DNA of 64,000 nucleotides, taken from contig NZ_CP108462.1 of the NCBI RefSeq assembly GCF_036226365.1, positions 124,001-188,000 of the forward strand. Reading direction: 5' to 3'. The notes under the pieces are model-generated. The model saw only the letters and a program-made list of their open reading frames with translations, made no database searches and was not told the origin of the DNA. Source of the DNA: Streptomyces sp. NBC_01262. GTDB taxonomy: Bacteria; Actinomycetota; Actinomycetes; Streptomycetales; Streptomycetaceae. Position 1 is the stretch's first letter. Each line of letters begins with the position of its first letter. Positions 15,519 to 23,494 of the stretch are shown here, in pieces. A program made the position numbers and the translations under genes.

Positions 15519-16660
15519 CACTCCGCGAACGTGCCGTCGGGGTGCCGCCACACGGGGTTGCGCCAGGCGTGCCCGACGCGGTCGGCGGCGCGAACGGCGG
15601 CCTCGTCGACGGTGAGGCCGAGGCCGGGCGCGGTCCCGCGTGGTGCGTACCCGTCGACGAACCGGAAGGGTTCGGGGTCGACGACGTAGGAGAGCAGGTC
15701 GGCGTCCTTGTTGTAGTGGAGGCCCCGGCTCTGCTCCTGGATGAGGAAGTTCGGTGTGGCGAAGGCGACTTGGAGGCTGGCCGCAAGCGCGATCGGCCCG
15801 AGCGGACAGTGCGGGGCGAGGTGGGCGCCGAAGGTCTCGGCGAGGGAGGCGATGCGGTGAACCTCGGAGATGCCTCCGGCGTGCGACAGGTCGGGCTGGG
15901 CGACGGCGATTCCTGCGGTCAGCGGGGCGAGGAACTCGGCGCGGGAGTAGAGGCGTTCGCCGGTGGCCAGTGGCACCGGGCTGGTGGCGACGAGGCCGGG
16001 CAGCAGGTGGTTGTGCTCGGGGACGACTGGCTCCTCGACGAACAGGGGGTGCAGGGGGGCGAGTTCGTTCAGGACGCGGCGGGCGTTGGCGGCGGTGAAC
16101 CGGCCGTGGAAGTCGACGGCGACGTCGCGATCGGGCCCGAGGACGTCGCGGGCGGCCGCCACGCGGGCGACGACCGCCGCGGTTTCGGCCATGGTGGCGG
16201 CCGGCCCGACGCGTCCGGCGGCGTTCATCTTCACCGCGGTGAATCCCGCCTCCATCTGCGCGGCGATCTGCTCGGCGAGTTCGGCGGGTTCGTCGCCGCC
16301 GACCCAGGCGTAGACGCGGACCCGCTCGCGCACGGGGCCGCCGAGCAGGGCGTGCACGGGGGCGCCGTAGGTCTTGCCCGCGATGTCCCACAGGGCCTGG
16401 TCGAGTCCGGCGACGGCGCTGGAAAGGACCGGGCCGCCGCGGTAGAAGCCGCCCTTGGTGAGGACCTGCCAGTGGTCCTGGATACGGAGCGGGTCCTGGC
16501 CGAGGAGGTATTCGGCCAGGACGTCGACGGCGGCCCTGACCACCTCGGCGCGGCCCTCGACGACGGGTTCGCCCCAGCCGGCCACCCCTTCGTCGGTCTC
16601 CACGCGGCAGAACAGCCAGCGCGGCGGTACGAGGAAGGTTTCGACGCGTGTGATCTTCAC
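15515..16660 (-). CDS. dgoD: D-galactonate dehydratase (mandelate racemase/muconate lactonizing enzyme family)
   Basis: A 381-residue enolase-superfamily enzyme, the same length as E. coli DgoD. The N-terminal capping domain runs MKITRVETFLVPPRWLFCRV through GFYRGGPVLSSAVAGLDQAL. In the barrel, VAVDFHGRF, FVEEPVVPEH and ATGERLYSR supply the Mg2+ ligands (Asp, Glu, Glu), and LAPHCPLGPIALAASLQVA holds the catalytic histidine. It removes water from D-galactonate to give 2-keto-3-deoxygalactonate. Start ATG overlaps the stop of the GntR gene by four bases. Assignment to galactonate rather than another acid sugar is supported by the two alpha-galactosidases in the operon. Confidence 0.88.
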   Translation of the reverse strand: MKITRVETFLVPPRWLFCRVETDEGVAGWGEPVVEGRAEVVRAAVDVLAEYLLGQDPLRIQDHWQVLTKGGFYRGGPVLSSAVAGLDQALWDIAGKTYGAPVHALLGGPVRERVRVYAWVGGDEPAELAEQIAAQMEAGFTAVKMNAAGRVGPAATMAETAAVVARVAAARDVLGPDRDVAVDFHGRFTAANARRVLNELAPLHPLFVEEPVVPEHNHLLPGLVATSPVPLATGERLYSRAEFLAPLTAGIAVAQPDLSHAGGISEVHRIASLAETFGAHLAPHCPLGPIALAASLQVAFATPNFLIQEQSRGLHYNKDADLLSYVVDPEPFRFVDGYAPRGTAPGLGLTVDEAAVRAADRVGHAWRNPVWRHPDGTFAEW

Positions 16661-17394
16661 CGGCCACCGGTGCCCTTCGTGTCGTCGGGCCCGTCGATCC
16701 GGTCCAAGTCGCGTCCGGCCTGGTCGAGCAGGGCGCGCATGGCCGCCTCGGCGGCCCGCGGGTCCCGGTCGCGTACGGCGTCCAGGACGGCGCGGTGGGC
16801 GGGCACGGGGTCCTCGCTGTGAGGGGAGCTGTGCACGATGCGGTCGCGGTGGGCGAGTCCCGACTCGATCACCACCTCCATGCGTTCCAGGAGTTCGTTG
16901 TGGGTGGCGGCGAGCAGGGCACGGTGGAAGGCGAGGTCGGACTCGACGGCGTGGGCGGCGCCGGTGCCGTGCTCCCCCATCGCCGTCAGGGCGTCCTCCA
17001 GGGCCGCGAGGTCGGCGTCGGTGCGGCGTTCGGCGGCCAGCCGGACGGCGGCCGGCTCGACGATGGCGCGCACCTCGGCGAGGTTGCGCAGCAGGTCGCG
17101 GTCGGCCTCGGCGGAGCCTGCGCCCTGGATCTGCCAGCGCAGCACGTCGGCGTCGAGCAGGTTCCAGTCGGAGCGGTCGCGCACGAACGTGCCGCGTTTC
17201 TGGCGGGCGTCGACCATGCCCTTGGCTGCCAGGACCTTGAGGGACTCGCGCAGCGCGGTCAGGCTGACGTCCAGCTCCCGCTGCAGCGCCACGAGGTCGA
17301 GCGTGGCCCCCTCGGGGATCTCGCCGCCGAGGATGCGGCGGGCGAGGAATTCCACGGTCTGACCGTGCACGCCGCGGCGGGCGTAGGGCGTCAT
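16657..17394 (-). CDS. GntR family (FCD domain) transcriptional regulator
   Basis: A 245-residue FadR-type regulator. The winged HTH is at ~residues 10-75: GQTVEFLARRILGGEIPEGA, LQRELDVSLTALRESLKVLA, then MVDARQKRGTFVRDRS. The all-helical FCD ligand domain follows, with ESDLAFHRALLAATHNELL and PVPAHRAVLDAVRDRDP providing metal/ligand-binding Asp and His residues. In related dgo loci such a regulator (DgoR) senses galactonate, and the immediate coupling to dgoD here suggests the same. It sits inside the operon, so it may control an internal promoter in the 31-base gap before it or the main promoter far upstream. Confidence 0.85.
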   Translation of the reverse strand: MTPYARRGVHGQTVEFLARRILGGEIPEGATLDLVALQRELDVSLTALRESLKVLAAKGMVDARQKRGTFVRDRSDWNLLDADVLRWQIQGAGSAEADRDLLRNLAEVRAIVEPAAVRLAAERRTDADLAALEDALTAMGEHGTGAAHAVESDLAFHRALLAATHNELLERMEVVIESGLAHRDRIVHSSPHSEDPVPAHRAVLDAVRDRDPRAAEAAMRALLDQAGRDLDRIDGPDDTKGTGGR

Positions 17395-17425
17395 GTCGTA
17401 CAGCCTTTCGGTGATCGGGGCGAGG

Positions 17426-18199
17426 TCATGCGGAGGCTTTCAGGACGCTCCAGCCGCCGTCGACGAGGAGGTGCGACCCGGTGATGTAGGAGGCCTCGTC
17501 GGAGCCGAGGAACGCGATGGCCGCGGCGACTTCGGCGGGGGTGCCGAAGCGGCGGGCCGCCGTCTCGGCGACGCTGCGCGCGCGGTCCTCGGGCGGCACG
17601 CGGTCCCAGGCGGCCGTGAGGATCGGCCCCGGCAGGACGGCGTTGACGCGGACCCCGGGCCCGTACTCGACGGCGAGCTGGCCGCACAGGGACAGCAGGG
17701 CGCCCTTGGACGCGGCGTAGGCGGGGTGTCCGGGGATGCCCTTGTGGGCGTGGACGGACGAGGTGAGAACGACCGCGCCGCCGCGGTCGCGCAGGTCGGG
17801 CAGGACGGCGCGGACGCCGAGGAAGCCGGCGGTGAGGTTGACGTCGAGCTGGCGGCGCCAGGAGGCGAGGGAGAGTTCGTGGGCGGGGTGGACGTCGACG
17901 GTGTAGGCGTTGGAGACCAGGACGTCTACCGGTCCGTAGGAGTGGGCGGCGGCGATGATGCGGGGCCAGTCGTCCTCGGCGGCGACGTCTGCCGTGACGA
18001 AGCGGGCCCGGCCCCCGTCGCCGGTGATTCCTTCCGTCACGGCGCGGCCCCTGGTTTCGTCGATGTCGGCGAGCACGACGGTGGCTCCCTCCTGGGCGAG
18101 GCGTGCGGCGGTGGCGGCTCCGATGCCGGAGGCGGCTCCGGTGACCACGGCCGTGCGGCCGGTGAAGCGGGCGCCGCCGCGTCGTGCGGGCTGGTCCAT
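17426..18199 (-). CDS. SDR family sugar dehydrogenase (probable galactose/aldose 1-dehydrogenase)
   Basis: A 257-residue classical short-chain dehydrogenase. RTAVVTGAASGIGAATAARL is the Rossmann glycine motif and VVLADIDE the cofactor-specificity strand, whose Asp suggests NAD. The catalytic residues are in VVLTSSVHAHKGIPGHPAYA followed by ASKG, and it ends SYITGSHLLVDGGWSV. In this operon it is best placed to oxidise galactose to galactonolactone, the step before galactonate dehydratase. No lactonase gene is present, so hydrolysis would be spontaneous or done elsewhere. The substrate is inferred from context. Confidence 0.82.
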   Translation of the reverse strand: MDQPARRGGARFTGRTAVVTGAASGIGAATAARLAQEGATVVLADIDETRGRAVTEGITGDGGRARFVTADVAAEDDWPRIIAAAHSYGPVDVLVSNAYTVDVHPAHELSLASWRRQLDVNLTAGFLGVRAVLPDLRDRGGAVVLTSSVHAHKGIPGHPAYAASKGALLSLCGQLAVEYGPGVRVNAVLPGPILTAAWDRVPPEDRARSVAETAARRFGTPAEVAAAIAFLGSDEASYITGSHLLVDGGWSVLKASA

Positions 18200-18265
18200 C
18201 GTGGGGTACGGCTCCTTCGCTGGTCGGGCACGCAGTGCGGGTGCGTGGGGCTGGGTGGGTCGAAT

Positions 18266-20371
18266 CTATGCCGGTGGCGGGCCCAGGTGGCGGGTCAGGA
18301 CGACCAGTTCGGCGTCGTGGTCGGCGGTCCACGCGAACGGCAGCCCGTAGTGCAGGAGGTGGGCGCCGCCGTAGGTGGTGCCGGTGGCCTGGTCGCGGTA
18401 GCGGGCGCCGGGGTCCAGGCCTCGAAGGCGCAGGCGGGCGGGACGTCCGGGTAGCAGGGGCGCGCCGTCCAGGCGTCCGGTGTTCAGGGCGGCGACGACG
18501 GTCCGGCCGTCCGTGCCGTCGTACTGGACTGCGCAGGTGGCGTCGTCGGGGCTGCCGAGCAGGTGGGCCTCGCCGTGGTGGATCACGTCCCGCACGTCCT
18601 TGTAGCGGGCGATCCACCCGGCGGCCTCGGCGCGGCGCTGTGGGGACCAGGTGCGCAGGTCGGCGCCGATGCCGAGGACTCCGCACATCGCGGTGACGAA
18701 GCGGAAGGCGAGGCTGCGCGGGCGGGGGTCGAAGATACCGGGGGCGTCGGTGACCCAGGAGCTCATCACGTGCGGGGCGTGGGCGTGCAGGAAGCCGTAC
18801 TGGATGGCGAGCCGGTCCAGGGGTGCGGTGTTGTCGCTGGGCCAGACGACGTCGGTGCGGGCCAGCGTCGTATGGTCGATGCGGCCTCCGCCGCCGGCGC
18901 AGCCCTCGACGCTCACGTGGGGGTGGGCGGTGCGCAGGTGGTCCAGGACGCGCAGGTATCCGTGGACGTGGGCGGCGTCCAGGTCGAGGCGTTCGGCGGG
19001 GGTGTCGCCGGGCCGGCCTCGTTCGGTGGGCGGCCGGTTCAGGTCCCACTTCAGGTAGTCGACGTGGTGTTCGGTGAGCAGCCGGTCCAGGGTGGCGATG
19101 ACGAAGTCCTGGACGTCGGCGCGGCCGAGGTCCAGCAGCAGTTGGTTGCGGACCAGGCGGGCGGGGCGGCCGTCGATCCGGTAGGCCCAGTCGGGGTGTT
19201 CGGCCAGCAGCCGGCTGCCGGGGCTGACGGCCTCGGGTTCGATCCACAGGCCGAAGTCCATGCCGAGGGCGCGGACGTCCTCGACGAACCGGGCGAAGCC
19301 CTGCGGGAAGGCGGCCGGATCGGGGTGCCAGTCGCCGAGGCCGGCGGTGTCGTCGGTGCGGCCGGTGAACCAGCCGTCGTCCACGACGAACAGCTCGATG
19401 CCGATGTCGGCGGCGGACTTGGCGAGTTCGAGCTGTCCGGCGGCGTCGACGTCGAAGCCGGTGGCCTCCCAGGAGTTGTAGAGGACCTTGCGGGGGCGGT
19501 GCAGCCGTGCTCCGGCGAGGTGGCGTTCGTAGCGATGCCATACGCGGGACAGGCCGTCGAGTCCGTCCGCGCTGAACGCGCAGGCGAGGCGTGGTGTGGT
19601 GAGTGTCGCTCCGGGGGCGAGGAGGACGGCGCCCTCGTGGGGCACGCGCCCGGCGCGGACCCGGACGGCGCCGCCGGCTTCGGCATGCGCGGTGATGTGC
19701 CAGTTGCCGGGCCATTCCAGGGCGATGCCGTAGGCGGGCGCGTCGTCCGCGGCGAGGTCCTGGACGGCGAGCCAGGGCGCGTAGGCGTGCCCGGGGGTGC
19801 CCTGGGTGCTGCCCATGGTGAAGGTGCCCCGGGTGAGGGCGAGTTGGGTGCGCTGGAATTCCTGGGACCACTGGCCGGTGAGGTAGATCAGCCGGGCCCC
19901 GGCGGTGACCGGCACGTTGACGGCTCCGGAGTCGAACCGTTCCAGGCGCAGCTCCTGGCCGCCGGTGCAGGCCAGTTCGGTCCAGCGGTGCAGGACGTCG
20001 GTGCCGGGGACGACGGCGTAGCACAGGGTGGTGCGCAGGCCGAGGAGGTCGTCGGTGAAGGTCAGCCGGAGACCGCCGGTGTCCTCCTGCGCCCCGGTGA
20101 ACTCCCACCAGACGCCGCGTTCGCGTCCGGGGCGGGCGGCGATCAGGTCGGCGCCGGTGAAGGGCCGTTGCCCCTGGGGCAGGTACTCGGCGGGGGCGGC
20201 GTCGGCGGGGGTGACGAAGTGGGTGCGGTGCGACCAGTCCAGGGCCGACGGGCCCTCCTCGGCCCCGTGCGGTCCCCAGGCATCCAGTTCGGCCCAGGGC
20301 CCGTCCGGGGACAGCCGCACGGTGTAGCTGGTGTTCTCGGTGCGCAGGGTCCAGCGGTCGTACGGCGTCAC
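18266..20371 (-). CDS. Cytoplasmic GH36 alpha-galactosidase
   Basis: A 701-residue GH36 enzyme without signal peptide. The N-terminal beta-supersandwich contains YLTGQWSQEFQRTQLALTRG. The barrel carries LYNSWEATGFDVDAAGQLEL, VDDGWFTGRTDDTAGLGDW and HHVDYLKWDLNRPPTE with nucleophile Asp443; VVWPSDNTAPLDRLAIQYGF has acid/base Asp513. It ends with a small C-terminal beta domain. It hydrolyses terminal alpha-1,6-galactose from raffinose-type oligosaccharides or galactomannan fragments after import. The GTG start at 20371 overlaps the permease stop (GTGA), so uptake and cleavage are co-expressed. Confidence 0.92.
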   Translation of the reverse strand: MTPYDRWTLRTENTSYTVRLSPDGPWAELDAWGPHGAEEGPSALDWSHRTHFVTPADAAPAEYLPQGQRPFTGADLIAARPGRERGVWWEFTGAQEDTGGLRLTFTDDLLGLRTTLCYAVVPGTDVLHRWTELACTGGQELRLERFDSGAVNVPVTAGARLIYLTGQWSQEFQRTQLALTRGTFTMGSTQGTPGHAYAPWLAVQDLAADDAPAYGIALEWPGNWHITAHAEAGGAVRVRAGRVPHEGAVLLAPGATLTTPRLACAFSADGLDGLSRVWHRYERHLAGARLHRPRKVLYNSWEATGFDVDAAGQLELAKSAADIGIELFVVDDGWFTGRTDDTAGLGDWHPDPAAFPQGFARFVEDVRALGMDFGLWIEPEAVSPGSRLLAEHPDWAYRIDGRPARLVRNQLLLDLGRADVQDFVIATLDRLLTEHHVDYLKWDLNRPPTERGRPGDTPAERLDLDAAHVHGYLRVLDHLRTAHPHVSVEGCAGGGGRIDHTTLARTDVVWPSDNTAPLDRLAIQYGFLHAHAPHVMSSWVTDAPGIFDPRPRSLAFRFVTAMCGVLGIGADLRTWSPQRRAEAAGWIARYKDVRDVIHHGEAHLLGSPDDATCAVQYDGTDGRTVVAALNTGRLDGAPLLPGRPARLRLRGLDPGARYRDQATGTTYGGAHLLHYGLPFAWTADHDAELVVLTRHLGPPPA

Positions 20372-21228
20372 TTCACGGCTCCGAGGTTCAGTCCGGCCAC
20401 GAAGTGACGCTGGAAGCGGAGGAAGACGGCGACGGTGGGGGCGGCGGCGATGACGGACCCGGCGGCGATCACGTTCCACATGGAGACGTACTGTCCCTGG
20501 AGTCCGATGAGGGCGGCGGTGATGGGCATCTTGCTGTCGCTGCGCAGGACGGTGATCGCCCACAGCAGGTCGTTGAAGATCCAGGTGAAGGACAGGGCGC
20601 TGAGCGCGGCGAGGGCGGGACGGGTGAGGGGGAGGATGATCCGCCGGAAGATCTGCCAGGGGCCGGCTCCGTCGACCACCGCGGCCTGCTGGATCTCGGC
20701 GGGGATGGCGCGCATGAAGCCGTGCAGGACGAAGACGTAGAAGCCGACGCCGAAGCCGACCTGCACACCGATCAGCGCGGGCAGTGTGTCGTACACCCCC
20801 ATGAGTTCGCTCAGCCTGGAGACCGGGATGAGCAGGATCTGGGGTGGGAGCAGGTTGCCGCCGAGCATGAGCAGGAGTAGGGAGCGGCGCAAGGGCATCT
20901 CGTAGCGGCTGAGCGCGAACGCGGCCATGGCGGCCAGTGCGAGGGTCACCACGACGCACGGGACGGTCACGGCCAGGCTGTTGATGAGGGCGCGCTGCTG
21001 GCCGCCGTCGACCCAGGCCTGCTTGAAGTTGCCGAGGGTGAAGGACTGGGGACGGCTGCCCAGCCCATGCGCGGCGATGTCGTCGAAGGACCGCACGCTG
21101 GTGACCAGGACCAGGGCGATCGGCAGCAGCCACAGCAGGGACAGGGCCCCGGCACCGGCGTGGAAGCCTGCGGTGGACAGGCGGCGCCTGCGCAGCGCGG
21201 CAGCGGAGGAGGTGTTTGGGGTGGTCAT
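20368..21228 (-). CDS. Carbohydrate ABC transporter permease (MalG/CUT1 type)
   Basis: A 286-residue inner-membrane permease with six predicted hydrophobic segments, from LSLLWLLPIALVLVTSV to APTVAVFLRFQ. It carries the EAA loop IQQAAVVDGAGPWQIFRRII, which docks with the ATPase. It pairs with the MalF-type permease just upstream (one-base TGATG overlap) and the binding lipoprotein before it. No ATPase gene is present in the operon, so a shared ATPase encoded elsewhere is expected. Predicted cargo is an alpha-galactoside, from the enzymes around it. Confidence 0.9.
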   Translation of the reverse strand: MTTPNTSSAAALRRRRLSTAGFHAGAGALSLLWLLPIALVLVTSVRSFDDIAAHGLGSRPQSFTLGNFKQAWVDGGQQRALINSLAVTVPCVVVTLALAAMAAFALSRYEMPLRRSLLLLMLGGNLLPPQILLIPVSRLSELMGVYDTLPALIGVQVGFGVGFYVFVLHGFMRAIPAEIQQAAVVDGAGPWQIFRRIILPLTRPALAALSALSFTWIFNDLLWAITVLRSDSKMPITAALIGLQGQYVSMWNVIAAGSVIAAAPTVAVFLRFQRHFVAGLNLGAVK

Positions 21229-22196
21229 CAGTCCGCCTCCCGGAAGGCGCGCACGAGGTAGGAGGCGATCACCCCGAAGGCCATCAGGAAGATGACGACG
21301 GCCAGGGCCGAGCCGTAGCCGAGCCGCAGGGACTGGAACGCGGTGGAGTACATGTAGGTGCTCAGCAGTTCCGAGGAGTGGTAGGGACCGCCGCGGGTGA
21401 GGGACCACACCACGTCGAAGGAGCGCAGCGAGTCGATGACGATGACGGACAGGACGACCGCGTTGACGCCGCGCAGCTGGGGCAGCGTTATGTGGCGCAA
21501 GCGCTGCCAGCGTCCGGCCCCGTCGACCTTGGCCGCTTCGTACAGGACCGGGTCGATGCCCTTGAGGCCAGCCAGGTACAGCACCATGACGTAGCCGATC
21601 TGCCGCCACAGGGCGGGCACGATGACGGCGTACAGGGCGGTGTCCTGGTCGGCGAGCCAGGCGTGGCGCAGGCTGCCGAGGCCGACCGCCTGGAGGAGCT
21701 GGTTGAGGACGCCGTCGGGCTGGTAGATCGCCTGCCAGACGAGGGCGGTGGCGACCAGGGAGAACACCACCGGCAGGAACAGGGCGGCTCGGTAGAAGCC
21801 GACCCAGCGGCGTTCCTGCTGGAGCAGCAGGGCGGTGGCGAGGCCGAGCAGCGCGGACAGTCCGCCGAACAGCAGCAGCCACAGCGCGGTGTCGAGGGCC
21901 GCGGTGCGGAAGATGTCGTCGTGGATCATCTCGCGGAAGTTGCCGAGGCCCACGAAGCGCGGTGCGGAGATCCCGTCCCAGCTGGTGAGGGCCAGGTAGA
22001 AGCCCTGCAGGGCCGGCCAGAACACCCACAGTGCCTCGGCAAGCAGCGGGACGAGCACGAACGCCAGGACCACGGGAGGGGTGCGGCGCGGGCCCCGGGC
22101 CCTTCGGCCGCGGGGCGGCGTCGGGGCCGGGGCCGCGGTCTTGCGTGCGACCGTGGTCAAGGCGGCCACGTCACGCTTCCCAGATCTTCTGGGCAT
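21228..22196 (-). CDS. Carbohydrate ABC transporter permease (MalF/CUT1 type)
   Basis: A permease of up to 322 residues. A positively charged N-terminal tail precedes the first membrane helix VVLAFVLVPLLAEALWVFW; the EAA loop is LYEAAKVDGAGRWQRLRHIT. The ATG at 22196 lies inside the end of the binding-protein gene. A GTG at 22169, immediately after that gene's stop, is an equally good start and would shorten the tail by nine residues. It forms the heterodimeric channel with the next gene in the galactoside importer. Confidence 0.9.
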   Translation of the reverse strand: MPRRSGKRDVAALTTVARKTAAPAPTPPRGRRARGPRRTPPVVLAFVLVPLLAEALWVFWPALQGFYLALTSWDGISAPRFVGLGNFREMIHDDIFRTAALDTALWLLLFGGLSALLGLATALLLQQERRWVGFYRAALFLPVVFSLVATALVWQAIYQPDGVLNQLLQAVGLGSLRHAWLADQDTALYAVIVPALWRQIGYVMVLYLAGLKGIDPVLYEAAKVDGAGRWQRLRHITLPQLRGVNAVVLSVIVIDSLRSFDVVWSLTRGGPYHSSELLSTYMYSTAFQSLRLGYGSALAVVIFLMAFGVIASYLVRAFREAD

Positions 22197-23463
22197 CGCG
22201 CTGCCAGTTGGTCAGGATGCTGTTGATCTCCTTGGGCTTGGCGATGAACCTGGTCAGGGCGGCGTCGGCGGTGGGCTGGAGGGCGTCGCTGGAGTCGCGG
22301 TTGAAGAACTGGGTGATCTCGGCGGCCTCCTCGATGTGCTTGCGGCCCTTCGTCACCAGCGGGGTCCCGGTGTCCTTGGCGTCGGGGTGGCACGGCAGTG
22401 CGGTGCCGGAGGAGCCCTTGAGGTAGATCTCCTGGGCCTGGGCGCCGGCCAGGTAGCGCAGCAGGTCGAAGACCTGCTCGCGGTGACCGGTGCGGGCGCT
22501 GGCGAAGTACCCGTCGGTGGGGGCCTCTTCGGCGAGCGGGATCTTGGGGTCGATGACGGGGAAGCGGAAGAAGTCGATGTCGTCCAGGGCGTCCTTGGGT
22601 GCCGCGTCGGCGAAGAACGTGCCGATCAGCATCATTCCCGAACGGCCGTTGAGCAGGGCGGTGGTGGCGTCCTGGAAGGCGACGGCGGTGCCGTTGGGGT
22701 CGAAGTACGGGAGCACCTCCTTCCAGCGGTCGAAGACCTTGTGGACCTGCGGGTCGTCGAAGCGGTGCTTGCCGGCGAGGAGTTCACGGTGGAACGGGGC
22801 GCCGTTGATGCGGATGTCGAGGTAGTCGAACCAGGCGGAGGCGACCCAGGCGGTGTTGCCCCCCGCGCCGAGGCCGATTGGGGCGACGCCCTTGGACTTG
22901 AGCTTGTCGCACAGGTCGAGGAAGCCGTCCCAGTCGGTGGGCGGGCTCACGCCCCACTTCGCGAAGTTCGACTTGCGGTAGAACATGCCCCACCAGTAGT
23001 ACGTGGTCGGCACGAAGACCTTCTTGCCGCTGCTGGAGGTGCACAGTGTCTGCAGGGCCTTGGAGTAGCGCCGCAGGTCCGGCGAGGTCCACACCTCGTC
23101 CAGTGCGAGCAGAAGGTTCTTGCGGGCGTACGCGTCCGCGACCGAGCCGGGGTACCAGGTGTAGACGTCCGGCGGGTTGGCGGAGGTGAGGTACGTCGGC
23201 AGCTGGGTGCGGAACGTCTCGGCGGCGACGGTGTTGAGGTCGACGCTCCCCTTCTTCTTGCTCTTCTTGTAGGCGGCGACCAGGTCCTGCATCGCGGCCT
23301 TGGCCTGTGGCGCGGACAGGTTGGACTGCAGGGAGACCGCGCCCTTGGAGGAGGTCGTGGACGAGGACGAGGTGGAGGTCACGCATCCGCCGAGCAACGC
23401 CGCGGTTCCGGCGGCGCCGGCTCCCGCGAGGAAGCGCCGACGGTTGGTCTGTGGAGAGGTCAT
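22171..23463 (-). CDS. Sugar-binding lipoprotein of the galactoside ABC importer
   Basis: A 430-residue extracellular solute-binding protein (CUT1 family 1). The N-terminus has NRRRFLAGAGAAGTAALLGGC, a twin-arginine-like start and a lipobox with Cys27, so it should be exported and lipid-anchored on the outer face of the membrane. A serine/threonine linker follows. Mature features include MQDLVAAYKKSKKKG and DVYTWYPGSVADAYARKN, and an unusual KKSKKKG lysine patch. An AGGAG ribosome-binding site precedes the ATG. It delivers sugar to the two permeases encoded downstream. Confidence 0.9.
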   Translation of the reverse strand: MTSPQTNRRRFLAGAGAAGTAALLGGCVTSTSSSSTTSSKGAVSLQSNLSAPQAKAAMQDLVAAYKKSKKKGSVDLNTVAAETFRTQLPTYLTSANPPDVYTWYPGSVADAYARKNLLLALDEVWTSPDLRRYSKALQTLCTSSSGKKVFVPTTYYWWGMFYRKSNFAKWGVSPPTDWDGFLDLCDKLKSKGVAPIGLGAGGNTAWVASAWFDYLDIRINGAPFHRELLAGKHRFDDPQVHKVFDRWKEVLPYFDPNGTAVAFQDATTALLNGRSGMMLIGTFFADAAPKDALDDIDFFRFPVIDPKIPLAEEAPTDGYFASARTGHREQVFDLLRYLAGAQAQEIYLKGSSGTALPCHPDAKDTGTPLVTKGRKHIEEAAEITQFFNRDSSDALQPTADAALTRFIAKPKEINSILTNWQRDAQKIWEA

Positions 23464-23494
23464 GAAAGGCTCCTGCCAGGTCAGGACGGTTGGC

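Noticed and set aside
12726..15689. A 987-codon plus-strand open frame
   Set aside because: It runs antisense through the kinase, aldolase remnant and epimerase, and its translation is glycine/arginine-rich without motifs.
17391..20108. A 905-codon minus-strand frame across the SDR and GH36 genes
   Set aside because: It is the wrong frame of two well-defined enzymes on the same strand, and arginine/proline-rich throughout.
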